From contig CAZCGL010000001.1 in NCBI GenBank assembly GCA_964498335.1, forward strand, positions 223,953 to 287,952: a stretch of 64,000 bases of DNA. Direction: 5' to 3'. This DNA is from Azoamicus sp964498335. Lineage in GTDB: Bacteria > Pseudomonadota > Gammaproteobacteria > UBA6186 > Azoamicaceae. The notes under the pieces were generated by a model, which made no database searches, was not told the origin of the DNA, and saw only the letters and a list, made by a program, of their open reading frames with translations. How positions within the stretch are numbered: position 1 is the stretch's first letter; each line of letters begins with the position of its first letter. Below, piece after piece: positions 24,958 to 33,423 of this stretch. The position numbers were made by a program, and so were the translations under genes.

Positions 24958-25533
24958 TTAATAATATGAATTTTTTCTTATTTCGTGAGACGTTACGTCT
25001 TTTATTTCAACTATTTGCGGAAAATTATTCTTTATTATTTTTTCTATATAATTTGTCATTGTGAAATTCACCATTCCACAACCCTGACATCCTCCATGAA
25101 ATTTTATTATTAAAGTATCATTATTTTCTATACTTATGAGTTCTATGAACCCGCCATGTTGAGATAAAATAGTATTTATTTCAGTTTCAAAAAGAACGTT
25201 TATTTGATCTTTTATATTATTTTTTTTAGAATAATTATTATTAAATAAATTAGGTGCATTTATTTGCAGTATATTTTCTTTTATATCTATTATTGCATCT
25301 TTTAGTAATTTTTCTGTTTTTTCGTCTAAATATATTTCTATATTATTAAATTCTATTTTTATATCATTTTTATTTAAATCTTCTTTTTTACAATATGTTA
25401 TATTAACATAAGCATGTTTTGTATACGGATATGTAACAGACATATAGATGATTAAGTTTTTTTCTTTTTCTAAATTAATATTATAAACCAAATAGTTTAA
25501 AGCTTGATCTGTTATTTTAATTATATTAATCAT
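24958..25533 (-). CDS. nfuA: Fe/S biogenesis protein NfuA
   Basis: NfuA delivers 4Fe-4S clusters to client proteins such as MiaB. The 191 residues are two domains: a degenerate A-type scaffold (1-100) and a C-terminal Nfu domain with HGGFIELISIENND and C149-x-x-C152 in FHGGCQGCG, the cluster ligands. It overlaps the start of the upstream permease gene by four bases, so the two are probably co-transcribed. Confidence 0.9.
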   Translation of the reverse strand: MINIIKITDQALNYLVYNINLEKEKNLIIYMSVTYPYTKHAYVNITYCKKEDLNKNDIKIEFNNIEIYLDEKTEKLLKDAIIDIKENILQINAPNLFNNNYSKKNNIKDQINVLFETEINTILSQHGGFIELISIENNDTLIIKFHGGCQGCGMVNFTMTNYIEKIIKNNFPQIVEIKDVTSHEIRKNSYY

Positions 25534-26675
25534 AGTAGTTTTTTTATTTGAAATATTATTGACATTGAAATTATTATTGCTGTTATTATATATAAAAAGT
25601 TTAATTTAAACAAATCTGTATTAATTTCTTTTTTAATTGCTTTTATTGGCATTAATCCAAATATTATTAGTGTTAATATGCTTCCAGATATTTCAAGTGC
25701 TGTGAAAAATATATTAGGTTTTATTATTATAATAATAATAGGAGGTACTATAATAAAAAATTTAATTATTTTTTCTGATATGTGTTCAAAAATTTTTTTA
25801 AAAAAAAATTTCATACTTAATGTTATGCTAAATATTGTTGTTATAATTGCTAATAATGAAAAAATATTTATAATAAATAGCATTAGTTTATTATTTTTAA
25901 ATAGTAATAATTCTGTTATTATTTTATCAGAATTATAATTATTAATATCATCTAGTTTGTAGTAATTATTTTTAAAAATTAATATAAATGAAATCCATAC
26001 AACATATATAAGTAATGTTATTATAATTCCCATATTAATTGTTTTGTATAGAACATTTTTATTATTATTTGATTCATTATTTAGATATGACAATATATTA
26101 TGAAACCCAAAAGATGTTATTAATATAGGGTAAACATATTTTAAATTATTTATGTTTATATTTTCTATACTTTTTATATCTATTTTAGATTTAAAATTAT
26201 TAATTATTATTAAAATAAAAATTAATATAAGTATTATAGTTAATATATTGTTTATATAATTGAATTGTGTATTTTTTAAATTAAGAGCCAATATCACTAT
26301 TAATAATATAATTAAATAACATATGTTTATGTTTATATTTATCGTTGTATCTAATATTATTTTTAGTAATGTTCCGCTTTTAGATATATAAGCTGCTGTT
26401 ATAGTTGTAAATAAAAAACTATAGGCAAGTAAACTTAGATTGTAATCTTTTTTTGATAAATTTTTTTTAAGCGCGATGCTTAGATCATCAGATTTTGTTA
26501 GTATTAATAAGTTTATTATTATCTTTGCTATTTCTTTCATATATAATGCTACTAATAGCATTGTAATCAAAGATGGTAGTAATCCAGCTAAAGTACAAGT
26601 TATTGGCATTCCTAGCGCTCCTGCACCTATACTACTACCTATTATTATTAATACTCCATTTATTTTTTTTTTCAT
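25530..26675 (-). CDS. Amino acid permease of the HAAAP family (TyrP/Mtr/SdaC-like)
   Basis: The 381-residue product is a polytopic membrane protein with about eleven hydrophobic segments. The first helix holds the family motif IIGSSIGAGALGMPI (compare GTAIGAGMLALP), which lines the substrate site in this superfamily. YPILITSFGFHNILSYL in the middle is a second HAAAP-like block. Substrate is probably an aromatic or small neutral amino acid, but it cannot be fixed from sequence. A related gene lies at 30184-31404. Confidence 0.8.
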   Translation of the reverse strand: MKKKINGVLIIIGSSIGAGALGMPITCTLAGLLPSLITMLLVALYMKEIAKIIINLLILTKSDDLSIALKKNLSKKDYNLSLLAYSFLFTTITAAYISKSGTLLKIILDTTINININICYLIILLIVILALNLKNTQFNYINNILTIILILIFILIIINNFKSKIDIKSIENININNLKYVYPILITSFGFHNILSYLNNESNNNKNVLYKTINMGIIITLLIYVVWISFILIFKNNYYKLDDINNYNSDKIITELLLFKNNKLMLFIINIFSLLAIITTIFSITLSMKFFFKKIFEHISEKIIKFFIIVPPIIIIIIKPNIFFTALEISGSILTLIIFGLMPIKAIKKEINTDLFKLNFLYIITAIIISMSIIFQIKKLL

Positions 26676-26680
26676 TTTTT

Positions 26681-26764
26681 TACCCGGAGCCGGACTTGAA
26701 CCGGCACAGAATTACTTCCGAGGGATTTTAAGTCCCTTGCGTCTACCTATTCCGCCATCCGGGC
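26681..26764 (-). tRNA. tRNA-Leu(TAA)
   Basis: The acceptor is GCCCGGA/TCCGGGT with G1-U72, a pair also present in the E. coli counterpart. The anticodon arm is AGGGA-CTTAAAA-TCCCT and there is a class II variable arm. The discriminator is A and CCA is not encoded. A36-A37-A38 makes it a potential MiaB substrate. First of six minus-strand tRNAs counted from this end. Confidence 0.96.
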
Positions 26765-26769
26765 TGTTA

Positions 26770-26842
26770 AAGCTGAGGCCGGAATTGAACCGACATTAAT
26801 GGCTTTGCAGGCCACCGCATTAATCCATTCTGCCACTCAGCC
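26770..26842 (-). tRNA. tRNA-Cys(GCA)
   Basis: The acceptor is GGCTGAG/CTCAGCT with G1-U72. The anticodon arm is GTGGC-CTGCAAA-GCCAT and the T-arm GTCGG-TTCAATT-CCGGC. Discriminator U73 is the cysteine identity base. CCA is not encoded. Confidence 0.95.
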
Positions 26843-26860
26843 TTTAATATGTTAATTTTT

Positions 26861-26933
26861 AGCGGAAAACGAGACTCGAACTCGCGACCCCAACCTTGGC
26901 AAGGTTGTGCTCTACCAACTGAGCTATTTCCGC
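26861..26933 (-). tRNA. tRNA-Gly(GCC)
   Basis: The acceptor GCGGAAA/TTTCCGC is fully paired. The anticodon arm is CAACC-TTGCCAA-GGTTG and the T-arm GCGAG-TTCGAGT-CTCGT. The discriminator is U, as in E. coli glycine tRNAs. CCA is not encoded. Confidence 0.96.
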
Positions 26934-26984
26934 ATTTGTTATTATTTTACTTTTATATTTAAATATGTCAATACTTTTATTTAT

Positions 26985-27075
26985 CGGAGAGGCAGGGATT
27001 TGAACCCTGGGAAGATTAATTTTTATCTTCAATGGTTTTCAAGACCACCGCATTAAACCACTCTGCCACCTCTCC
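26985..27075 (-). tRNA. tRNA-Ser(TGA)
   Basis: The acceptor is GGAGAGG/CCTCTCC and the anticodon arm GTGGT-CTTGAAA-ACCAT. A long AT-rich variable arm (GAAGAT.../ATCTTC) marks it as serine. The discriminator is G and CCA is not encoded. Confidence 0.96.
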
Positions 27076-27079
27076 TTAT

Positions 27080-27151
27080 CATCCCCAAGGGGATTTGAAC
27101 CCCTGTTGCCGCCGTGAAAGGGCGATGTCCTGACCACTAGACGATGGGGAC
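27080..27151 (-). tRNA. tRNA-Glu(TTC)
   Basis: The acceptor GTCCCCA/TGGGGAT has a G1-U72 wobble in place of G1-C72. The anticodon stem-loop is CGCC-CTTTCAC-GGCG and the T-arm AGGGG-TTCAAAT-CCCCT. The discriminator is G and CCA is not encoded. It is charged by GltX, encoded just upstream on the same strand. Confidence 0.95.
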
Positions 27152-27160
27152 ATTATTAAG

Positions 27161-27235
27161 TGGAGCTAAGCGGAATTGAACCGCTAACCTCTTGCATGCC
27201 ATACAAGCGCTCTAACCAGTTTGAGCTATAGCCCC
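27161..27235 (-). tRNA. tRNA-Ala(GGC)
   Basis: The acceptor GGGGCTA/TAGCTCC retains the G3-U70 alanine identity pair. The anticodon arm is CTTGT-ATGGCAT-GCAAG. The discriminator is A and CCA is not encoded. The first 24 bases are also the last codons and stop of gltX on the same strand. Confidence 0.96.
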
Positions 27236-28627
27236 ATTTTCATATTGTTTAATAATATGTCTAATTTTTTTTAAAAGCAAGATCTTTCCAGTAAGAAATA
27301 TTAATTCATATGTAGAAAATGATATATTTTTGCCTGTTATTATTATTCTTAATATTGGAGCTAATTCAATGAAATTCATATTATTTTCTTTTAGTGTGTC
27401 TTGTATGATTATTTTAATATTATTTAATTCCCATTTTTCTTTATTTTTTTTCACTTTATTAAAAAAAAATTTTAATATATTAATTATTCTATCAGAAAAA
27501 AATAAATGTAATAAATCTTCATCTAGATTAATTTTTTCCTTATATAAAAATGTATAATTTACTATTATATCTTCTAGTGTATTAACTTTTGATTTAGCAA
27601 AATCAATTAATGATGCTAAGTTCGGCCCAATCATATAATTTAAATTGTAATTTTTTTCTATATAAATTATTTCTTTTAACAATTTTTTTGTTTCAGTATT
27701 TTTAATGTAATATTTATTTAACCAAATTAATTTACTTTTATTCATAATACTAGAAGAGCTATTTATATTTTTTAATTCAAATAAATCTATCATTTCTTGT
27801 ATCGTGAAGATTTCTTTATCTTTAAATGACCACCCTAATCGTATTATATAGTTTAATAAAGCTTCTGGTAAAAACCCGTTTTTTTTATATGTATTTATAT
27901 TTGAATTTTTATCTCTTTTAGATAAAGGTTTTTGATTTTCATCTAAAATCATAGGTAAATGAGAAAAAGTTGGTATTTTTGAATTTAATGCTTTAAATAT
28001 TATTATTTGTTTTGGTGTGTTTGATATATGATCATCACCTCTTATAATGTCTGTTATAGAAAAATCAATATCATCTATAACGCTAGCAAAATTGTAAGTT
28101 GGATAGAAGTTATGCTTTGCTATTATAAAATCATCTATTTCTGAATTTGATACAGTTATTATTCCCTTAACATTATCGTAAAATGTTATTTCTGCATAAT
28201 GCTCCGTATTTATTCTTATAACAAAATCATTTTTAACAGTGAGATTATTTTTACAAAAACCATCATATTTAATTTTTTTATGTTGTTTCATTTGTTTGTT
28301 TTTTAATTCTAATAATCTCTCTTTAGAGCAAAAGCATTTGTAAGCTTTTTTTTCTGCTATTAATTTTTCTATTATTATTTTATATCTATTTAGTCTATCT
28401 GATTGGAAAATTAAATTACTATCCGATTTTATATTTAACCAGTTTAGTATGTATGTTATATTATTAGTATATGTTTTTAAAATTCTATCTTTATCGGTGT
28501 CATCTATTCTTATTATAAATTCTCCTTTATGTTTTTTAGCGTATAACCATGAAAATAGTGCTGTTCTTATATTACCAATATGTAAAAATCCTGTAGGACT
28601 TGGAGCAAATCGTGTTTTTATGTTCAT
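27212..28627 (-). CDS. gltX: Glutamyl-tRNA synthetase, stop codon inside tRNA-Ala
   Basis: The enzyme charges tRNA-Glu (27080-27151). The 471-residue class I enzyme has FAPSPTGFLHIGNIRTALF (HIGH-type motif at 16-19) and PLSKRDKN as KMSKS equivalent, with the family length unchanged. The last codons NGAIAQTG and the TAG stop are read from the acceptor and D-arm of tRNA-Ala; the true protein homology ends near IIKQYE. tRNA-Met is divergent upstream. Confidence 0.95.
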   Translation of the reverse strand: MNIKTRFAPSPTGFLHIGNIRTALFSWLYAKKHKGEFIIRIDDTDKDRILKTYTNNITYILNWLNIKSDSNLIFQSDRLNRYKIIIEKLIAEKKAYKCFCSKERLLELKNKQMKQHKKIKYDGFCKNNLTVKNDFVIRINTEHYAEITFYDNVKGIITVSNSEIDDFIIAKHNFYPTYNFASVIDDIDFSITDIIRGDDHISNTPKQIIIFKALNSKIPTFSHLPMILDENQKPLSKRDKNSNINTYKKNGFLPEALLNYIIRLGWSFKDKEIFTIQEMIDLFELKNINSSSSIMNKSKLIWLNKYYIKNTETKKLLKEIIYIEKNYNLNYMIGPNLASLIDFAKSKVNTLEDIIVNYTFLYKEKINLDEDLLHLFFSDRIINILKFFFNKVKKNKEKWELNNIKIIIQDTLKENNMNFIELAPILRIIITGKNISFSTYELIFLTGKILLLKKIRHIIKQYENGAIAQTG

Positions 28628-28701
28628 ATTTTATTTAAATATATTGTATATTTTAAATATTATGATATAATAAAAAAAAATTATATGTATATTTTTTTTA
28701 A

Positions 28702-28775
28702 GGCTATGTAGCTCAGTTGGTTAGAGCACAGCATTCATAACGCTGATGTCGGTGGTTCAATTCCACTCATAGCCA
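28702..28775 (+). tRNA. tRNA-Met(CAT), elongator type
   Basis: The acceptor GGCTATG/CATAGCC pairs at position 1-72, which excludes the initiator. The anticodon loop is TTCATAA. The closing pair of the anticodon stem, A31-C39, is a mismatch. The overall sequence follows E. coli elongator tRNA-Met. The discriminator is A and CCA is not encoded. miaB starts 14 bases downstream. Confidence 0.93.
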
Positions 28776-28789
28776 TTTTAAGAGGGTTG

Positions 28790-30109
28790 ATGAACAAAGT
28801 TTATATTAAAACATTAGGTTGTCAAATGAATGAGTATGATTCCAGTTTAATTTTAAATGTAATATCTAAAAAAATCTTGTTCGAAGAAGTGTCTAATTTT
28901 TTAGACGCTGATATTCTTATATTAAATACATGTTCTGTTAGAGATAAGGTAGATAAAAAAATTATATCTGAACTCGGTATGTGGAATAAACTAAAAAACA
29001 AAAAAGATGTCATTATTTGCGTTGGGGGTTGTTTTGTTGTTAGCGATAAAGATTTTTTTATAAATAAACTCCCATTTGTTAATATAATATTTGGTCCTCA
29101 ATCAATTCATAAAATAGGTGACATGATTTTAGAGTATTTAAATAATAAAATGTTAGTTTTAGATTTAAATTCATCAAACTTAGATAAATTTAATTATGTA
29201 TATAATTCATATAATTATGTTGATTTTTCATCGTGTGTGTCAATAATGGAAGGTTGTGATAGATATTGCTCTTATTGCATTGTACCATTTTCTAGAGGTA
29301 AAGAGATAGGTAGAAATTTTAATAGCATAATTTCAGAAATTTATACATTGTTGATAGATGGTGTTAAAGAAATTATTTTATTAGGTCAAAATATAGGTGG
29401 GTATAAAAATACTATTGATAATGGAATTGTTATTGATTTTGCGTATTTATTAGATTATATTGCTAAAATAGAAGGTATTGGTAGAATTAAGTTTGTTAGT
29501 TTACATCCGTTAAATTTTTCTGAAACTTTATTAAATGTTTTAATAAAAAATAATGTTTTTTCTAAACATATCCACTTGCCATTGCAAAGTGGATCTGATA
29601 AAATATTAAGTCTTATGAGAAGAGGTTATACTTCTTTTGAGTATGTTAATATTTTAAATAAAATTAAGAGCATTCCTGGTTTTTTAAGTTTATCTACAGA
29701 TATTATTGTTGGTTTTCCTGGAGAAACTGATAGTGATTTTGATCTTACTGTTGATTTAGTTAAAAAATTAAATTTTGATAAATCATTTGTTTATATTTAT
29801 AGTAAGCGGAATAAAACTTTAGCTTCTAGCTATAAAGATAATATTTCACTTGAAAAAAAAAAATATAGATTACAAGTATTAAATGATATATTATTGTATA
29901 ATTCATCTAATATAACTAGTTCTATGGTTGGATCAATTCAAAGAGTTCTTGTTTATAAAAGATTAGAAAATTATTTTTTTTGGGGCAAGACTGACAATAA
30001 TAGAAGTGTTGTTTTTTCTAGTTTAAACAGTTTTATTGGTGACGTTTTGTTTGTTAAAATAGAAAAGATTGTTGATTCTTTTTTATATGGTAAAATTTTT
30101 TTTGGCTAG
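28790..30109 (+). CDS. miaB: tRNA-2-methylthio-N6-isopentenyladenosine37 synthase
   Basis: MiaB is a radical-SAM enzyme that methylthiolates i6A37 in tRNAs reading UNN codons. In the 439 residues the auxiliary cluster ligands are C11, C48 and C81, and the radical-SAM triad is C156, C160 and C163 (GCDRYCSYC). LPLQSGSDKILSLMRRGYT and DIIVGFPGETDSDF are family blocks; a short TRAM domain ends the protein. GAGGG precedes ATG 28790. The TAG stop lies in the acceptor of tRNA-Phe, itself a MiaB substrate type. Confidence 0.96.
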   Translation: MNKVYIKTLGCQMNEYDSSLILNVISKKILFEEVSNFLDADILILNTCSVRDKVDKKIISELGMWNKLKNKKDVIICVGGCFVVSDKDFFINKLPFVNIIFGPQSIHKIGDMILEYLNNKMLVLDLNSSNLDKFNYVYNSYNYVDFSSCVSIMEGCDRYCSYCIVPFSRGKEIGRNFNSIISEIYTLLIDGVKEIILLGQNIGGYKNTIDNGIVIDFAYLLDYIAKIEGIGRIKFVSLHPLNFSETLLNVLIKNNVFSKHIHLPLQSGSDKILSLMRRGYTSFEYVNILNKIKSIPGFLSLSTDIIVGFPGETDSDFDLTVDLVKKLNFDKSFVYIYSKRNKTLASSYKDNISLEKKKYRLQVLNDILLYNSSNITSSMVGSIQRVLVYKRLENYFFWGKTDNNRSVVFSSLNSFIGDVLFVKIEKIVDSFLYGKIFFG

Positions 30110-30176
30110 ATAGCTCAGTTGGTAGAGCAAAGGACTGAAAATCCTTGTGTCGGTGGTTCAATTCCACCTCTAGCCA
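30104..30176 (+). tRNA. tRNA-Phe(GAA)
   Basis: The acceptor is GGCTAGA/TCTAGCC, the anticodon arm AAGGA-CTGAAAA-TCCTT and the T-arm GGTGG-TTCAATT-CCACC. The discriminator is A and CCA is not encoded. A36-A37-A38 fits modification by MiaA and MiaB. Its first six bases carry the end of miaB. Confidence 0.97.
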
Positions 30177-30183
30177 TTTTTAT

Positions 30184-31404
30184 ATGAATTATATTATTTT
30201 TAGTAGAATTTTAGGATCTATATTATTTATAGCTGGCACATCTATAGGCGCTGGAATGTTGGGGTTGCCAATACGTACAATTGGAATTGATATACATATT
30301 ATTTTGTTTTTGTTTTTTTTTGTATGGATTTGTATGACTATTTCTTCTATAGCTATGTTAGAGATTTCTTTATGGTTACCAGAAAATACAAATATTATAA
30401 GTATATCTAATTTTGTGTTTGGAAGAAAAGTAAGTTTTTTTATTGGTTTTTTATATATATTATTTTTATATTCTTTAATATCAGCATATATATCAGGTGG
30501 GTCATCTATGTTACTTGATGTTTTTACTGTTGATTGTGATAATTTTTATTGTAATGCAATTTTTTGTTTAGTATTTATTTTACCTTTTTTTTTAATTGTA
30601 TTTTTAGGTTTAAAATTTAGTGATTATATTAATAGATTTTTTTTCATTGTATTAATAATAACTTATATATTTTTAACTTTTAAAATAATATCTATTTTAA
30701 ATTTTAATGCTAGTAATTTTAAATTTTTAGATACTAGTTTATGTTTTTTTTCTTTACCTATAATATTAACCTCTTTTGGATATAATCTCTTAATACCATC
30801 TTTAAAATCTTATCTGTTTAATAATATAAAATTACTAGTTTTTGTTATTGTTTTGGGTAGTTTTATTCCATTTTTAGTTTATATTTTATGGGAATATTTT
30901 ATATACTCTTTTTTATTTAGTATAAGTAATAAATTATTTGTTCAGACATTATTTGGTTATGGTAATCCTGCTGAAAAACTTATGGTTTTAATAGGTAATA
31001 ATAATGTTATAGTTTTATATGTTATTTCTTTTTTTTCTTTATCTGCGTTAATAAGCTCTTTAATAGGTGTAGCTTTAAGTTTATATTATTTCTTCTTTGA
31101 TGCGTTAAAATTATCATATAATTCTTATTTTAATAAAGTTGCTTGTGTTTTATTTGTTTTTTTTATTCCTCTACTTTTAAGTATTTTTTTTCAGCATGGA
31201 TTTATGTTTTTTTTATCTTATGCTGGAGCTATAGCATCTATTCTTTTAGTTGTTTTTCCTGTTTATACATTATGGTACGGTAGATATATTAAAAAAATTT
31301 CTTATAAATACATTTTATTAAATAATAAAATTATTTTAAGTTTTTTATTATTTTTTGGTTTTTTGGTTTTTTTTATAGATTTATTTTTTACTTATTTTAT
31401 ATAA
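30184..31404 (+). CDS. Amino acid permease of the HAAAP family (TyrP/Mtr/SdaC-like)
   Basis: A 406-residue membrane protein with about eleven hydrophobic segments. The first helix has FIAGTSIGAGMLGLPI, very close to the TyrP/Mtr consensus. LPIILTSFGYNLLIPSL in the middle and AYISGGSSML match the first permease here (25530-26675), but the two have diverged widely. ATG 30184 is only seven bases after tRNA-Phe, and no ribosome-binding site fits in that gap. Substrate is unknown; an aromatic amino acid is plausible. Confidence 0.82.
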   Translation: MNYIIFSRILGSILFIAGTSIGAGMLGLPIRTIGIDIHIILFLFFFVWICMTISSIAMLEISLWLPENTNIISISNFVFGRKVSFFIGFLYILFLYSLISAYISGGSSMLLDVFTVDCDNFYCNAIFCLVFILPFFLIVFLGLKFSDYINRFFFIVLIITYIFLTFKIISILNFNASNFKFLDTSLCFFSLPIILTSFGYNLLIPSLKSYLFNNIKLLVFVIVLGSFIPFLVYILWEYFIYSFLFSISNKLFVQTLFGYGNPAEKLMVLIGNNNVIVLYVISFFSLSALISSLIGVALSLYYFFFDALKLSYNSYFNKVACVLFVFFIPLLLSIFFQHGFMFFLSYAGAIASILLVVFPVYTLWYGRYIKKISYKYILLNNKIILSFLLFFGFLVFFIDLFFTYFI

Positions 31405-31468
31405 AATTTTATTTATTTTAATATTTTATTTTATATAATATTTATATATTTTTTGGAGATTTTATTTT

Positions 31469-33142
31469 ATGATAGATAGTAGTTTTAGTGGATTATATAA
31501 TACGGTTTTAAAAAATCCTAATATTTATCCTGGTGCCTTAATATTAGGCGAAGTTACTGACATAAGCGCTAATTTCGTTACAATTAATGCTTTTTTTAAA
31601 TCTGATGGTTATATTCCAATATCTCAGTTTACTGATGAAGAAGGAAATTTAGAAGTAGAAATTGGAAGTAAAGTAGAAGTTGTTATAGAATATCTAGAAG
31701 ATTTATATGGAGATATTAAATTATCAAGAGAAAAAGCCAAAAAAATTAGAGCGTGGGAAGATTTAGAAAAAATTTATAAAACCAATGATATTGTTAATGG
31801 ATATGTTACAGCTAAAGTTAAGGGCGGTTTTACTGTTAAAATAAATGTTATTAAAGCTTTTTTACCAGGATCTTTAGTATCTTTTAAATCAGCTATAGAT
31901 TCTGATGAAGTTAAGGGAAAAGAGCTTAAATTTAAAATAATAAAATTAGAAAAGAAAAAGAATAACATAGTCTTATCGCAAAAATTTATTTTAGAAGAAA
32001 AAAATAATAAGAATTTTCAAAATTTATTATTAAAGATAAATGAAGGTGATACAATCTCTGGTGTTGTTAAAAATATAACAGATTATGGAGCTTTTATAGA
32101 TTTAGGTGGATTAGATGGATTATTACATATAACTGATATGTCCTGGAAAAGGGTTAAACATCCAAATAATATATTAAAAATTGGTGATGATATAAAAGTT
32201 AAAATTCTTAAATTTGATAAAGATACAAATAGAGTTTCATTAGGTTTAAAACAGTTAACGCAAGATCCTTGGGATATTGTTAAAAATAAATATAAAGAAG
32301 GTGTAATTGTTAGTGGTGTTGTCACTAATATAACAGATTATGGTTGTTTTGTAGAATTAGAAGATGGCATAGAAGGGTTGGTTCATTTATCTGAGATGGA
32401 TTGGACTAATAAAAATGTTAATCCAAATAAAGTAGTTAAACAGGGGATGAAAGTTTCTGTATCTATCTTAGATATAAATATTGATAGACGTAGAATATCT
32501 TTAGGTTTAAAACAATGCACAGATAATCCATGGGCTATTTTTTTTAAAATACATAAAGAAGGAGATATAGTTTCTGGAAAAATTAAATCTATAACAGATT
32601 TTGGTTTATTTTTAGAATTATCTGGAGGAATAGATGGGTTAGTACATTTATCGGATTTATCTTGGGATATTTCTAATGATAATTCTTTAAGAGAGTATAA
32701 AAAAGGTGAAGAAATAAAAGCTGTTATATTGGGTATAGATGTAGAAAGAGAGCGTATATCATTGGGTGTAAAACAATTAACTCAAGATCCTTTTATAAGT
32801 TACACTTCTAAATTTATTAAAGGTAGTGTTGTAGAATGCTTTGTTATAAGAAAACTTGAAAAAGGTTTTATTGTGAAATTAAATGATAAGTTGGATGGTT
32901 TCTTAAAAGCTAATGAAATAATTTATAATAAAATTTGTAAAAAGATTTCTGATCAAAACGATAAATCAGCAATTAAAGCTAGAATTATTAATATAGACAA
33001 AAAAAATAGAAATATAATATTAATAGTTAAAAATGAAATTACTCATAATAAAAAAGACAATATTAAAAATGAAACTAAATATATTAATAAGGTTCAGAAA
33101 AACAAACCAACTTTAGGAGACTTGTTAAAGAAACAAATATAA
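31469..33142 (+). CDS. rpsA: 30S ribosomal protein S1 (bS1)
   Basis: S1 helps recruit and unfold mRNAs, which matters for genes with weak ribosome-binding sites. The 557 residues hold six S1 domains, the usual gammaproteobacterial number. Domains 3 to 5 carry repeats such as ITDYGAFIDLGGLDGLLHITDMSW and ITDYGCFVELEDGIEGLVHLSEMDW. GGAG lies before ATG 31469. A strong hairpin terminator follows at once. Confidence 0.97.
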   Translation: MIDSSFSGLYNTVLKNPNIYPGALILGEVTDISANFVTINAFFKSDGYIPISQFTDEEGNLEVEIGSKVEVVIEYLEDLYGDIKLSREKAKKIRAWEDLEKIYKTNDIVNGYVTAKVKGGFTVKINVIKAFLPGSLVSFKSAIDSDEVKGKELKFKIIKLEKKKNNIVLSQKFILEEKNNKNFQNLLLKINEGDTISGVVKNITDYGAFIDLGGLDGLLHITDMSWKRVKHPNNILKIGDDIKVKILKFDKDTNRVSLGLKQLTQDPWDIVKNKYKEGVIVSGVVTNITDYGCFVELEDGIEGLVHLSEMDWTNKNVNPNKVVKQGMKVSVSILDINIDRRRISLGLKQCTDNPWAIFFKIHKEGDIVSGKIKSITDFGLFLELSGGIDGLVHLSDLSWDISNDNSLREYKKGEEIKAVILGIDVERERISLGVKQLTQDPFISYTSKFIKGSVVECFVIRKLEKGFIVKLNDKLDGFLKANEIIYNKICKKISDQNDKSAIKARIINIDKKNRNIILIVKNEITHNKKDNIKNETKYINKVQKNKPTLGDLLKKQI

Positions 33143-33148
33143 AAATAT

Positions 33149-33174
33149 ACAGGGTAATTTATTACCCTGTTTTA
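33149..33174. terminator. Bidirectional terminator between rpsA and ibaG
   Basis: The stem ACAGGGTAAT (33149-33158) pairs with ATTACCCTGT (33161-33170) around a two-base loop. T residues follow on the plus side, and a T-rich run follows on the minus side. It lies between convergent rpsA and the ibaG-mla operon and could serve both. Confidence 0.85.
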
Positions 33175-33175
33175 A

Positions 33176-33421
33176 TTAATTGTTGTTTTCTATTTTCCAT
33201 TCTGAATAAGTATATGTCTTAAAACTAATAGCATGCACATTTTTATTTATGATATATTTTCCTATTATGTTATTTATTATTTGTTGCCTTTCTATAAGCT
33301 CTTTGTTAATAAAATAATCTGATATAATTATAGCGTTAAAATATTTATTATCATTTGTGAAGATTTTAATGTCTGAATCTGGTAATTTTTGATTTATATC
33401 GTCTATTAGAATTTGTTTCAT
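33176..33421 (-). CDS. ibaG: BolA-family protein IbaG
   Basis: BolA-type proteins work with monothiol glutaredoxins in iron-sulfur handling. The 81 residues show the BolA core ISDYFINKELIERQQIINNIIGKYI with the typical Leu-Ile-Glu-Arg-Gln run and a C-terminal HAISFKTYT. Position at the end of the mla operon, as in E. coli, points to IbaG and not BolA. murA, its usual follower, is absent. Confidence 0.88.
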   Translation of the reverse strand: MKQILIDDINQKLPDSDIKIFTNDNKYFNAIIISDYFINKELIERQQIINNIIGKYIINKNVHAISFKTYTYSEWKIENNN

Positions 33422-33423
33422 TT

